Assembly: GCF_011075055.1 (NCBI RefSeq)
Contig: NC_058145.1
Location: forward strand, 18,101,894-18,165,893
From: Mangifera indica
Lineage: Eukaryota; Streptophyta; Magnoliopsida; Sapindales; Anacardiaceae
Length of the DNA: 64,000 nucleotides
Direction of reading: 5' to 3'
Made by a program: the position numbers and the translations under genes. The notes below the pieces were generated by a model. The model was not told the DNA's origin. It did no database searches and was given only the letters and a program-made list of their open reading frames with translations. This document shows, piece after piece, positions 1-12,879 of the stretch. The first letter of the stretch is position 1, and every line of letters begins with the position of its first letter.

Positions 1-337
1 GTCAACCAAACGCACCCTTAATGTTTTATGAAGTTACTGGACATGAAATGAACTCTCTTTTTATGTTTAATTATATTAGAAATTGAATCTCTCTACCATT
101 GTTAACAGAAACCAAATGTCATTGTCTCCAATTATATTGTGAATTTACAATGTCTTCATCTAAATTCTGGTATACTTTAGTGTTATTGTAGAAATTAATC
201 TTGATATTAGTGATGCACATATCTGGTGATTATAGTTTTCCTTGTTTTTTATGTGTGGATATTAATATCAATTTCCTGTCAGCATTAATGGATTTTTCAT
301 TGTGACACTGTAGTAACTCTTTCTTCTCATGCTACAG

Positions 338-2122
338 TGTCAGTCTTTGGTTGAGGAATTGTCGGCTTCACACTCAACAGACTTGCAGCAGCGCGCATAC
401 GAACTCCAAGCTTTCATTGGCTTGGATGCTCATACTGTTGAGATCATAATGCCCTCAGATGCAAGTTGTGAAGATATTGAGGTTAGATATAGTTGCTCAA
501 TTTAGCTGTTTTAATTTTCTTGTGCTTAAATTTGTGGGTTTTATATATGTTCACCTATGCTGAAATTATGTTTCTCCACCTGTTGGGTGGTGCCAAGATT
601 CATAGACTAGGTGTTGATACTTGGTATTTCTGTGTAATGGTTGTCCTCTACTGAAACATAATTTTCTTGATTAGGCTGCTGCTGTAGGTTTTTTTATCTT
701 CCTGTGTTTTTACAATAGTGGGTTCTCTCCTAATGTTATAATTGTAGATCTATTTTTTCCCCAATTTACTTAAAACAATATTAATTGTATGTGTTGTGGT
801 CTTGTTAATTGCATACCAGTTTTCATCTAGGAAATATGTTTCTGAGAATCTACTATGTTTGGAAGACCATGAATATTTAGGATGTATCTACAAAGAAAAA
901 ATAAAGTGCTGAATTTGTGTTTGGGATTCAATCAGTCTTATTGTTTCTGTTGCACCTGTGTGACATTGTTCTCAAATTTTTACCATAATTTTGTCTGAAT
1001 GGTAATATCTTTAATTTTTTTTTCTTGCAGATTGATAAAAATCTTTCATTTCTGAGTGGCTATGTGCAACAGGCTCTGGAGAAGGGGGCTCAGCCCTATA
1101 TTCCAGAGAATGAACGGTCTGGGATGGCAACTGTCAGCAACTTTAGAACCCAAGAGCATCAGGATTCTTCAATGCATGGTCTTCGGTTTGAGGCATATGA
1201 GCTTCCAAAGCCTACAGTGCCATCAAGGATTCCTCCAGTTTCTCTTGCATCATCTACTGAACTTGTTCCGGTGCCTGAGCCATCCTATCCTAGGGAAACC
1301 CAGAAGGTAGCATCACTTCCTTCTATATCCAGTTCAGATCCTTCGGAACTCAGGTTACGACTTGATGGGATTCAAAAGAAGTGGGGTAGGCCTACTTACT
1401 CCTCTTCTGAAACATCGACCTCAAGCTCTGTTCCTGAGAAAACAGTGAATGGTGTCACAAAAGTAGTTGATGTATCAGGCACTGTTAACACAAGGTCACG
1501 TGAAACTTTCTATGATTCAAGGAAAGCACAAGATGAAATTCCTCCAGAGAAGCAGAAGCTTGCTGCATCATTGTTTGGTAGTTCATCAAAAACTGAAAGG
1601 CGAACATCTGCAACTGGGCATAAGATTGGCAAGTCAGGCGGCCATGTTGCAGAGAAGCCTCAGGTGTTAAAAGGATCAGATAAAAATGCAGCAGAGAAAA
1701 CGGTTGCTCAACCACAACCAGACTTGCTTGACTTGGGAGAGCCAACTGTTCCTAGTGCACAATCCTATGATCCATTTAAGCAGTTGGAAGGACTGCTTGA
1801 CTCAAGCCAAGTCATTCCAAGTGTGAATCACAATGCAGCAGGTACTAGCAAAGCACCTGATATTATAGGACTATATTCAGAGACAACTAGGAGTGGGAGT
1901 GGCAGTGGGAGTGGGAGTGGGAGTGGTGTTGATGTCAATCTCTTATCTGGGTTGTCAAATACAACTATCAAAAATGCTCATGAAGGAACTCAAACTGCTC
2001 ACTCACAATTTGGTAAAGGTCCAAACATGAAAGAAGCATTGGAAAAGGATGCTCTCGTGAGGCAGATGGGTGTGACCCCAACCAGTCAAAATCCCAACTT
2101 ATTCAAAGATTTGTTGGGTTGA
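338..2122 (+). CDS. AP4E: AP-4 adaptor complex subunit epsilon, C-terminal part (partial at the window edge)
   Basis: Two coding exons are visible, 338-481 and 1031-2122 (stop TGA 2120-2122). The first follows a CAG acceptor and the second TTCTTGCAG; both join in phase 0. Earlier exons lie before position 1. AP-4 epsilon is a large subunit of the AP-4 coat, which sorts membrane cargo, including vacuolar cargo in plants, at the trans-Golgi network. What is seen is the hinge and ear end: a segment containing ERSGM, then LRFEAYELPKP, then KLRLDGIQKKWGRP-like and EKQKLAASLFG motifs, an acidic DLLDLGEP box, and the terminal MGVTPTSQNPNLFKDLLG. I recognise this ending as that of plant AP-4 epsilon. 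A Gly-Ser run coded by a GGGAGT repeat (about 1894-1925) sits in the disordered linker. The 3' UTR probably ends before about 2500. The protein family call is firm; the exact first acceptor (338 or 344) is less so. Confidence 0.88.
1893..1926 (+). repeat. GGNAGT hexanucleotide microsatellite inside the AP-4 epsilon coding exon
   Basis: Six-base units such as GGGAGT and GGCAGT are repeated in frame and encode a short (Gly-Ser)n tract. Length change would be in frame and fall in a predicted disordered linker, so it is probably tolerated. Confidence 0.8.
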
Positions 2123-2980
2123 ATTGCTAAGGATGGAAGTTGATGGCATTGTGTTCTAGTTTTGGATTTCTGTACTGCCGCCTTTCCAGTAGGTCATGAG
2201 TCTGAGTTACGATTATACAGTTGGCAAGAAGATTGTGGTGTGCCTGGAGAGGTTGTGGTTTTATGATGCGGTACATATCTGTATCTTTGGTGGACAACAT
2301 AGTTTTTTTGTAGAAACTTAGAAACAGAGTTGGTGTACATGGGAGTATTTATTTGAGCTCTTTTATGGCCACCTGGGAGGACTCATGTGGGGAAAAGGAC
2401 TTTGGCTGTATGGGTTTGTTTTTGCACTGCATAAGTTACTTTGAGATTGTTGTTATAATGGTGTATCAATGAGTTTACTTTGGAATTTTCATTTATTTTT
2501 TTCATTACGTTTTGGTTCCAAACCGAAATTAAGATGTCGAATTAATTTGTATTTTGTATGGAGCAAGAGAAACCACGAATATTGGGTTCAATATGAGTTT
2601 ACGAAACGAATTTGTGTGATTGCCGTCTTAATAAGTTGATAGAATTTGTATCACTGATTTGACTGCTTTTATGAGACGAAGCTCTTTTGTTACAATTTTT
2701 GCTTATATTTGGCAATTGACTGTTGGGTTAGGTGAATACTCCGAGCACACAATTCTTAACAATTTAGTACCTCATAGTTTATATAACTAAATTTCTTTAG
2801 AATATTATTTACGTAGAATGTGAATGCCTACCCAGCATCTGGAATAAGTTGTGTATGCGTAATTCAAAATTTGGTCCACTAAAACAGGTTCGGGCCCATT
2901 TCATTTTTGGCCCAGTGCATTATCCTCTCCCCTTTCTCGCGTCTTCTTCCACTTCGAGGCTGTGAACCGGTTTGTGAGAC
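2123..2980. other. AP-4 epsilon 3' UTR and NNF1-like gene promoter region
   Basis: The first 350-400 bases have the T- and G-rich composition of a plant 3' UTR. The rest is the intergenic and 5' region of the next gene on the same strand. No open reading frame or clear TATA box was seen; a pyrimidine-rich stretch (about 2925-2955) lies just before the ATG. Confidence 0.5.
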
Positions 2981-5900
2981 ATGGAGAAAATGCACGGTTT
3001 CGTCGGGTCAAGACAATCGGATCTTAACAAGTCTTTCAAGCTCGCTGTTCGTTCTCTTCTCACAACCTGCTCCAAACAAGTAACTTTGCTTCACTTCATT
3101 TGCTAATTTTTTTTCGTCTACATCAATTATCAATTCTGATATGTAGTACAACTTTTTTGAACTAAAAAAGCATTTCAGCAAAGCATTCAGTAACTTTACT
3201 GTTTCTGAGCAAGATTGCCTCCACCGTCTATTTATCCAGGTCCCCTCTCTAAAAATCTATTCAGAGCTGTTTTTACAGATTTATTTTTCGGTTAATGTTC
3301 GAAATTTGAACTAATAGCTGTATATTTTAATATGGAAACTTCAGGTGATTACTTCTTTGCATGAAAACATTGAGGTATGATTTTTCCTTTTGTTTTTCAG
3401 AAGATTGAAATGCTTTGTTTCTATTCTATGATTGTTGATTTCAAATGTTGCCGCTTTTGCATATTGCAGGATGAGTTTCAGTCTTTATGCCTCGAAACTC
3501 AGGTACATTTTATTCATTATTTAATGAATTTAATAGGTCTTGCATTCTAATATTGAATTAAATTTGACTTTGAAGGTGGGAAACGCTCTTGATACTGTGG
3601 AGCAACTTGTGGAAGAACAAAGTCTGGATCTATTATCTTCTGATAAGTAGGTCTATCCTATCCCTTGATACTTATTTTAACTGATGATTTTTTATTTCAA
3701 TATTCACCATTTGTAATAGATCTTTTAGTTATATCATTATATGCTTGAGCTACATATTTTAAGCTGCTCAAACCAATACTTCATGATTTTATATGGTCAT
3801 TTGGAACACTATTAAGCATAAATTTATACACAGTACATTAACAAGAATGAGCGAAATGACTTTACTTGTGAGGCATTCTGAATTGGACCTCTGATATTAT
3901 CATATTATTATTTGAAAAGGGTAGTGTGCAGGTTGGCTGCTAGGCTGTAGTTGTGTTGTTTTGCCATTAATTCTTAATTTGGTGAACAGTTAGCAGCAAG
4001 TTACAATTGATTGTTTCATGTTACTGTTAAGGTTTACAATGTTTAGTTATTGATAGAACCTTTTGGATACTTGAAGTTCTACGACTGTTTCGCTGGACAT
4101 GTCAGTGCAGAGTATTCATGTACTTATCAGTTGTATTTCCACATTCTGATTTATCTCTAGATTTGACAACACTTGCCTCTAAATTAAGAAGACTTTCTTC
4201 TATGAACAAGTTACATTCTGCAAGGCCTATTTTTAAGTTCATTCTGCAAACACATACATTTTCATGCGTGAACAACTTACTCTTGAAGAATGGATTTAGT
4301 AGCAGTACAAGGCACATACATTGGTGGTGTCAGATCCTAGTAGACATTATGCTTTGTTATGTGTTCCCATATTTCCTACAATGAAGTTTTCACTTTAATC
4401 TCCTGCATGTAATTAATTTTAAGATTTAGCTTCATTAAGAAAGAAGAAGAGAATAAAACAAAGGGGAAGACAGTTGCAATCTTTTCTGACAGTGTAGACC
4501 TAACTATCGAATAGTATTAAGGAATATTAAGTATAACCTAAAAACAAATAACCACTTATGAAGAACTGCCTAGAGATTATGTTTCCATACTCTGATCATC
4601 ATCCATGCTTTGATGCAGTCACTGTGGTGACTTCATAACAAAACATAACTATGCAACTACAGTGTTCAAGACTGGAACTGGTTTCAATGGTCCTTAAATA
4701 ACTACTTAATCTATGTGTGGTTCATTATATCTGTTGCAATGGACTTCTTATTTCAAGTGTCCTGACTGACGTGCAGGACAAATATTGTGGATGTTACCTG
4801 TGATCTGTCAATGGCGAAAAAGAATGAGATCCGGTACTTGATGCGTATGTTGGAAAGGGTGAGTAATGTTTAGAATAGATCAACTTTCTTTATTAAAAAA
4901 AGATAAATAAAATATTGTTTTTTGTCTTCATAGGTTTTTTTAACATGCATTGTACACTTATTGATTGGTGGTGGAACCAATTTTTGTTGAGTGGTTGAAG
5001 AAGTTTTATGTCAGTAAGATTTGAGTTCTTCTTGTTTACAACTATTGTGCATAGTAACTTGCTGAAATCCTAGAGTAGAAATCAAGATCATGAGGATTTT
5101 TAATTTCATATTTTTCTTCATTTTCTATTTATTATCTCGTTTGTCTTGAGAAACAAGCAAGATGCTGCAACCTTACCCATTAACTGTATTGATTTACCCT
5201 TTTGTATTAAGGTTGAATTTATAGTAGTTGGAGGTTTTGGTGGGAGGAGATCTAGGAAATGTGCTAACCAATAAAAAAAAGGATCTAGAAACTGTCTGAC
5301 ATTTCTATTTTATATCAGCTTCCCAGAAACCAGTTTGTTGAACTCAAAAGTGTTTGTGGTAGCACTTTGCAAATTAGTCCCTCTGCTACTCAGTTTTGTT
5401 CAATGTTAGCATGCTTTGTCAATGATTTTTCTTTATCTTAGATTGAAGTTTTGTAGGATGCTGTGTACAGTGAAGAAATAGCAAATTAAGAAATCAATCT
5501 GTACAAGGAACGTTTGTATTGATTTCCTGTCAATCTTGGCAGCCAATCTTACTTTTTGTTCCTTTAAATTAGAATGCTGCTTGACCCTTGTTCAGTCTAA
5601 TTTATGCTTTAATTAATTTGCTGAGGGTAATCCTTTAGTTGCTAAAATCAAATCTACTACAAATATGGGATCCATTATTCCTGGAAATTATTGCATTTAT
5701 TCAAATAATCCCCATAGACAATGAAAATGGGCTGTAGTAATGGCCCAAAAATCTTTGTTTGATTCTAGTGAGAATAGGTGCTCTTCAGAAATGCTTTCTG
5801 TTTGTGCAAACTGTATTTATTCTGCTTCATTCATTAGGTTGAAGAACAGAATCGCCTGAGCCACGCACGTGTTGAACAACTGAAGAAAAGAACAGAAGAC

Positions 5901-6135
5901 ATCTTAGGAATGACAGATGTTGTTGAGAAGGTGAGATATTTATTGCTCTTTCTGAGGAACTGAAAAAACAAAAATAACCAAGGAACACATGTATATTGAG
6001 TACTGAGGCAAAAATTTTCTGGTTGATTTAACTGAAATGAATCCTAACTAGTTTTTTATTGTCTTCCTAATTGAACAGTTTAGAAGTGGAATTTCAAATT
6101 ATGGGACATGCAATGGTGGGCTTCATCATCCATGA
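2981..6135 (+). CDS. Probable kinetochore protein NNF1 (EMB3006-like), Mis12 complex
   Basis: Eight exons give one open frame of 177 aa: 2981-3079, 3171-3239, 3345-3374, 3470-3502, 3576-3646, 4777-4858, 5838-5930 and 6079-6135. All introns are GT-AG and the phases agree. The protein starts MEKMHGFVGSRQSDLNKSFK, continues with a short-helix region (FSKAFSNF, LHENIEDEF), and then a probable coiled coil rich in Glu, Gln and Arg (around NEIRYLMRMLERVEEQ). I recognise it as the plant family containing Arabidopsis EMB3006, described as the NNF1 subunit of the Mis12 kinetochore complex, which links centromeric chromatin to spindle microtubules. Intron 5 is long, about 1.1 kb. Family recognition is from memory of the plant sequence; the NNF1 function follows from the literature on that family. 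A profile search would settle it. Confidence 0.72.
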
Positions 6136-8600
6136 TTGTTGGAGTGGATGGATCCTCAGATGTAGTGACAAGCTGCTTTATTGGTGAATTTCACCGACAT
6201 ATGTATCGAAATAAATATCTCACTTTCTTTAGTGTGTACTTTCTGCTATCCAAGTCAGAATCCATTCGTGCTAGCTGTGATTAACCATGTATAGCCACTC
6301 TTTTATGTTGTGGAACATTTTTATTGTGGCTCAACCAGAACTTTCTGTTTCTTTGTTGACAATAGAAGCTGCGGAATATTCTTTGTTCTATACTTATTGT
6401 AATAGCACTTCATATATATAATTAATGTTGCTTCGTTTTTGAAATGTCACCTGTATGAAATGTTGCACTTCCTTGGATTTGTTAGAGTCTAGTGGAACAG
6501 GAATGAGCAATAAAATTTAGAAAATCAACTTTTGAATCTCAGTGCATGATGCAGTTCTTATCCTTCTCCATTGTCATACTTACTTTTACTGTTATTTGTC
6601 ATTTAGTGGTTCTCTATTATGGTTTATATGACACCAACCTTGACCTTTTGTCTTCTTTAGAGCTTTTAGGGCGGACATCCGAATTCCATTTTGTCTGCTG
6701 TATGATGATTTTGCAATTTGCCTCACAATCATGGTTCTGAAACTGAAAAGTGAGTCAAGTGGGTGTTCGGAACCTTAAACTTGCATATGTTATAATTGCA
6801 CCTGTGATTGCAAACTTTTTAGAATCCAATTTTGGGTATTTGGTGTCTGTAACTTTCATCTCATCTCATAAACTTTAATCTTTGTCCTTTCTTCAAAGCT
6901 CACCAAAGCATAGCTGGCAATTAGTTGGATTGAAAAGACCAGTTCTGGTTTGGTTGAGAGGTAGACAGGCTACTCTGCTACGACATTGTGCCATATTATA
7001 TTTTTCCCATGCTTGTTGATTGAGTTCATTCTTTTTATAACAAGCTGCTCTTATTGAGTAGCTCATTCACTCTCCTTACAGGATTTGGTATCCCTGTGCT
7101 CAATAGAACATGTAGAGTGGCTTTATTTAGACATGCAGTCTATCATAGTTTTGATTTTGAAATTTGTAACATAGAATATGTTTTGACAGTTTAAAAGCTT
7201 ATAGAGTATTTAACCGTTTTTGTTAGTTTACACTAAAAGTTTATACATTTTAATATAGGATCATAACAGTCTCTTGCACGCAGTTGCAGGTGTAATCTTT
7301 GACTATAAAATGATAACCACATTCCTTCAGGAGCACTTGTGCCAGAAACTTGTAATTTCTTTCTAGTTTTAATAAGAGAGAAGGAAAACGAGGAGTAACT
7401 AAAGTCATGTTCAGTGCTGACATATATCCTGTTTACATAAAATTTATGATTGAGAAAAAAACTCATCTGTTGATGAATCGCTTTTATTCATCTGTATCAA
7501 CCATAGTTCTCAGCTTTGACATTCATGAAAGCTACTCCCAACTGAAACAATGACGATTCATGCATTTGATCAACTAAAACGCCAGCTACCTACCACCCAT
7601 TGTTGAATTTTAATTCCAATTTGAGATAAGCATGTAATGCCTTCTGATGTTTTTTGTAGAGAGATCTATGAATTCACCAACTGTAACATCAAAGAATGAA
7701 TGGAGGACACGTACTTGGATTACAAGAAAAAAATAATTAGTCAGAAAAATTTTCTAAGATATTCAAGTTCTGAGAAGTCACGGGGAGAAGATGCTGCCTT
7801 TGTTGTGATGTTGATCTAAGTTATTCAAAAGGATTACAGAATGTGGGCTATGGGAAGGAATCATTTCTTATCACAGAAATGAAAGGTACTCCAAGCACAT
7901 TGATTCGAGGTAGAAGCCTTCTTTTTTTTTTTTGGCCGCAGAAAGAGCAAATTAGCAATGCAATATATGTTAGGTGGTGGCGATGATTTAGTTGCAGTTT
8001 TTGGTTAGTCACAAATACTTTGAACCATATCTTCTTGTAAATGATATTGTAATACTTATACTCTCAATGTTGTTAAGACAAGACTGGTTAAGTATAGTGT
8101 TTAATATCATACCCTAACAATAAAATATAAGTGAGAAGAAATGATATAAAGTGGGGAGAATCAAACTTTGATCATAGATATTTTCATTTCATTGTGGCCT
8201 TACGGCACTTGATATGTGATAACAATTACAAAAACATTCTCAAACTGGAGAGAAACCCCCCTACATATCTGATCTAACTCCTCAAGGAGTTGTTTCTGTC
8301 TAATGATAACTAGCTAAAACAAGGAAAACAAGGGAAAAGAAAAAATGGAAATAATCTTTGCGGGGCTCTTCTGTACAATTGTCCTTTTTAGTATGCTAAT
8401 CTTTAAACTTGTTTCTTCCTGCTTCTGTTGTCCCTTTTTGACGAAATGGTCTTTAATCTTCATCATTCTCTCAAAGAAAGTAGTAGAAGCCTATTAGTCA
8501 GAAATGAAGGCATGCATGATTTGTATCTCTATATTAGGAAGTTGTCTGTCTCCTGTGAAGCTGTTTAAGGAGTTGCCTTTTGTTGAGTGCTGTTATCATC
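6136..8600. other. Intergenic spacer between convergent genes
   Basis: This holds the 3' UTR of the NNF1-like gene (perhaps to about 6450) and that of the CYP707A gene on the minus strand (from 8600 down to about 8150). Between them I see AT-rich sequence with short accidental frames only, and no repeat, RNA gene or coding similarity that I can support. Confidence 0.5.
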
Positions 8601-10662
8601 CTATGATGACTTCTGGGTTAATGTGATGGGCAAACCATCCTGAGGAAGTGCAAAAGGGCCATATTGAATTCCACTATGTGATCCCACCATATTCCACCTG
8701 CAACAAAACAAACAAATTTGCTCATGTCAGCTATATACTTTACGAAAGATACTTTCTATTTTGGGGATCTTCACAAAGGTAAAAACAGTAACTAAGTTTA
8801 CCAACCTGTACTTTGTGGTCAGATGATGGAGAAGAACCAAAATTTCCAGCTTGGCTAACTCATTCCCTGGACATGAATGGGTCCCATTGCCAAATGGCAT
8901 AAATGTATTTGGTTTTGGAGAAATCTGTTCAATCATTAATGCAGAAATATGAGTTAGACATGATGGAATCAATATGAGAAAGTAAAAAAACTCTGATATA
9001 TATATTTTATTTTCTTACTTCAAATCTTGATGGATCAAACTTTTCAGGATCCTGGAAGATTTCAGGGCTGTGATGGATGTTTCTAAAAAGAGGTAAAACT
9101 TTCCAGCCTTTTGGGATAAGGTAACCTGAGAAGTTATTTCAAGAAGAAAAATTATTAGCAGCAGAAATAAATGAAAAAAACTATTACGTATCCTGACAAA
9201 TAATACACAAGTACTATACATATTTTGTCAGATTTGAGGTAACTAACCTTCATATTCAACATCTTCCACAGCTTCTCTGAAAGTAAAAGATAAGATTGAG
9301 GCAATTCTGAGTGTCTCCTGAATCACTCTAGTAGTTATGGGCATCTTCTTGGTATCTGCCCAACTCAGAACCTTTTCATCACCACTCTTTTCTCTACTCC
9401 TCAAAATGGCCTCTTGCTCTTCCTGTAAAACCAGCCACCATCAGGTAAGACCATTAGTCATTTGAGACAATAATCATTATCATATTTTATTATATTTCTC
9501 ACTTTGCTTGATTTCTGAACTATACAATTGAATAATCGAATTGAGTTGAGATCTTTTTGGAGCCTAAGTTTGGTTTCTTACAGTGACAGCTTGCAGCACA
9601 GTGGGGTTTTCTTTAAGGTACTTGACAATCCATGTCAAAACACTAGCAGTTGTATCGCGAGCTGCAAAGATGACACCAATAATGTTATCCGCAATCTGTT
9701 CATCGGTGAGGCCTCCTTCGTCACCCATGAAAGATCCAAGCAAGTCGTTATGGTCAAGCTTCATTTGCCTTCTTGTTGAGAGGACTTTGGCCAAAATTTG
9801 AGCGAGTTCCTTCCTTGCTTTCATTGATTTGTTGAAGAGTGTCCCTGGAAGATTTATGGGCATTGAATTGTAACCCTTTTCAAGAATGTAGTAGCACCTC
9901 TTGAGATCCTCTCTGTACAGCATTTCATCCTTTCCAAATATAGAAAGCAGTGCAACATTGAATGTGTACTGCAAGCAACAAAAAGGAAAACTTATTAATG
10001 TCAGTTACTTTTGAATGAAAAACAGAGAGCTCTGTTTTTGGAAACTTACTGTTTTCATTTCTTGGAAAGTGTTGATCATCCTTCCTTCCAAAGATTGAAG
10101 AGTGTGTTTAGCAATGGATTCGATGTCAGAGACGATATGTTTGATTGTTTCGGGCATGAAAGCACGAAGAACAAGCTTTCTCAACTTGGTATGATAGTCT
10201 CCTTGGTGAAAGAATATGGCTTGTTTGCCTAACATCCTTTCTTTGCTAGCAGGAAATGTTGGCTTGAAGAGATGAGCTCTTGTTACAAGCACAAATTTTG
10301 CAGCTTCAGGACTTGAAATCATCACACATGGACATCCCAATATATGACTCTTGAAGATAGAACCATACCTATAGCAACAACAATATATTTATATATATAT
10401 ATATATTCAAGTAGATACAAAAGCAACAAAATATTGATTCATTCATTCATTCAGAAACAAACCTCTTCTGCTTAGAGGCAAAGAAGACATTTGGGTTCTG
10501 AGAGTAGAGTTGGAAGGTCTCTCCAATATAAGGCCAGCCTAAAGAACCAGGAGGGAGGGGCAGTTTCTTGGCATTAGAAGAAAGAAAATTGAGAAGGGAG
10601 TTAAAGAGAAAGATGAAAAGAAAAGCAACGAAAGAAAGGAAAAAGATGGAAGAGAAATACAT
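8601..10662 (-). CDS. CYP707A: Abscisic acid 8'-hydroxylase, cytochrome P450 family CYP707A
   Basis: Seven exons on the minus strand give 467 aa, the usual length of CYP707A: 10662-10463, 10368-10050, 9968-9582, 9422-9248, 9125-9019, 8924-8806 and 8697-8601. All borders are GT-AG. The enzyme hydroxylates ABA at C-8', the committed step of its breakdown to phaseic acid, and sits in the ER membrane. Seen in the sequence: an N-terminal membrane anchor (about residues 2-24), the PLPPGSLGWPYIGET proline hinge, the I-helix AARDTT (about 275-280), ETLR of the K helix (about 338-341), FDPSRFE, and the heme loop PFGNGTHSCPGNE with the ligand Cys at about 414. The ATG at 10662 was chosen because the next upstream in-frame ATG (10767) lies beyond the TATA box. 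The subfamily is clear; the member (A1 to A4) is not assigned. Confidence 0.95.
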
Positions 10663-10741
10663 GTTGAACAAGTTGAAGTTGTTTTGAAGGTGAAGTGGGA
10701 AGTAAGTTTGGTTGTGTGAAGAATGGAGTGAAGAAGAAGGG

Positions 10742-10749
10742 TATATATA
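10742..10749 (-). promoter_or_regulatory. Putative TATA box of the CYP707A gene
   Basis: TATATATA on the minus strand, about 80 bases before the chosen ATG. This predicts a transcript start near 10715 and a 5' UTR of about 50 bases. Confidence 0.6.
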
Positions 10750-10928
10750 AGGGGGGAAAGAAAACAAAAAAAAGGAAAGAGAGAGTGGCTTTCAAATACA
10801 GCTTGAATCCCACACACGGAATCTCCCTCCAGCTCATTTCATGTCCTTACTCACATACTTCAACTATAAAGAGCCTACACTCGAAACAAAATTAAAGATG
10901 TAGAAAAATAGAGAGAGAGAGAGAGAAG

Positions 10929-10936
10929 CACGTGTC
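10929..10936. promoter_or_regulatory. ABRE / G-box (CACGTGTC) upstream of CYP707A
   Basis: The site contains CACGTG and the ABA-response consensus ACGTGTC. It lies about 270 bases before the ATG and 180 before the TATA box. bZIP factors of the ABF/AREB class bind such sites. It fits the known induction of CYP707A genes by ABA, though a single match can occur by chance. Confidence 0.5.
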
Positions 10937-11739
10937 AAGAAACTTGCAAGAAGAGCCTAGTGATTTTGACAAAAGGGAAGTGACTTCTTCCTTTTTTCCT
11001 CCTTCCATAATCTTTTCAATACTCTAATATTTCTCTCTAAATGGAATGTGCTTAGTGGTTTTTATGGGATAAATGGTTTGTTCTAGTTATTGGTAATTAA
11101 TGTAATCAGCAGGAATTTAAATTAGATGGTTTTTGGGGGGACATTTAATTTCAAGTCAACAGCGGGACATATGGCAATTATAAGTAGTTTGGTGGATAAA
11201 ATATGGGACCTTAAGAGATTTAGTTTGTTGAAGGCCTACCTTAGAATAATAATTGATTGAATATGAGAAGAGTCTTCGAAATTCATGGGAAATTTTGAGA
11301 TACCACCTAAGAATTACAAGACAAATTGCTTGCTTTTTCAGTGAAAAAGAAGAATATATGTACACACATGAATTTTGTATGGAAAACTGTGAAGAATATA
11401 TATTTATATATGAGATATTAATTAAAATAGGCAGTCGTTTTTTCGTCTAAACTTTTTTTGGTAATAATTTTGACGTTTTATCTTTTTAAGCAAATTGTAT
11501 TTTTCATTCCTAAAATATCCTTCATTTAATTTTTCAACGTTTCCGTAGCATTTCGCCGATTACTTGTCTACATTTCACAATACGCATTAAAATTAAGTTA
11601 TCTGTAATGAATAAAATTTATAAATTAGAAAACAGATTAATTTTTTATAAAATAATTGATTGTTATATATCGAAAATAATGGATATATCGAAAACGGTAT
11701 ATTTTTCTCAAAACGGTGCATTTTCTTCTCGAACAGGTT

Positions 11740-12780
11740 GTGTGAAGGGGTGCGGGAAGGGAATGGTGCATTAAGAGGTGCGGGAATTTGGAAAGGGGTG
11801 CGGGTGCGAGTGCGAGAATAGTGCAGGAATCTGGAAAGGGGTGTGGGGATGGGTGCGAGAATTTGGAAAGGGGTGCGAGAATCTAAAAAGGGTGCGGAAG
11901 AGGTGCAGGTGCGTGAAAGGGTGCGACAAGCATTACGGGTGTGTGAAAGGGTGCAACAAGCATTACGGGTGCGTGGAAGGATGCGACAAACATTGGGGGT
12001 GCTTGGAAGGGTGCGGCAATTGCTAAAAAGGTGCATAGACGGTGCGACAATTGCTGAAAGGGTGCATGAAGGGTGCGACAATTGCTGAAAGGGTGCGTGG
12101 AGGGTGCGGCAATTTTCTGAAAGGTGCAGGAATTATAAAAGGGGTGCGGGAAAATAATGAACACAAAACGGGTGTGTAAATATACAAACGGGTTCGTGAC
12201 AATGTAAAGGGGTGCATGAAAATACAAAACGGGTGCGTAAAAATACAAACGGGTGCGTGAAATTGTGAATGGGTGCGTGAAAATACAAATGAGTGCGTAA
12301 AATATAAAAGGGGTGCGAGAATTATAAAATAAGTGCGTGAAAATAATGAACACAAAACGGGCATGTAAAAATATGAAGGGGTGCGTGAAAATACAAACGG
12401 GTGCCTGAAAATGTGAAGGGGTGTGTGAAAATATAAACGGATGCGTGAAAATACAGACAGATGCGTGAAAATACAGACGGGTGTATGAAAATGTGAAGGG
12501 GTGCGTGAAAATATAAAACGGGTACGTAAAAATACAAACAAGTGCGTGAAATTGTGAAGGGGTATATGAAAGTACAAAACGGGTGCATAAAAATACAAAC
12601 GAGTGCATGAAATTATGAAGGGGTGCGTGAAAATATAGACAGGTGTGTGAAAATGTGAAGGGGTGCATGAAAATATAAATGAGTGTGTGAAAATATAAAC
12701 GAGTATATAAAATATAAAAGAGGTGCGGGAAAAATAAAAGGGGTGCGGGAAAATTATATAAAGGGTGCGGGAGAATTATA
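11740..12780. repeat. Left subterminal tandem array, about 20-bp unit
   Basis: About fifty degenerate units built on GGGTGCGTGAAAATACAAAC, with variants such as GTGAAATTGTGAAG. Units vary by one or two bases in length. The left array is nearly twice as long as its inverted partner in the right arm. Confidence 0.85.
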
Positions 12781-12879
12781 ATATATATTAATATATTATA
12801 TATTATTATATATTATATTATTATATAATATAAATATAAATATATATTAATATATATTATAAAGAGTGTAGCCTTTTTA

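Noticed and set aside
4102..4384. Frames within intron 5 of the NNF1-like gene
   Set aside because: They lie in a GT-AG intron whose removal joins two in-phase exons; no domain is seen.
6546..7466. Small frames in the spacer (64 and 77 codons)
   Set aside because: No similarity, no splice context and random composition; treated as chance.
10447..10837. Longer N-terminal starts for the CYP707A gene (ATG at 10767 and others)
   Set aside because: They would place the TATA box inside the coding region and lack similarity to the family; the ATG at 10662 gives the normal membrane anchor.
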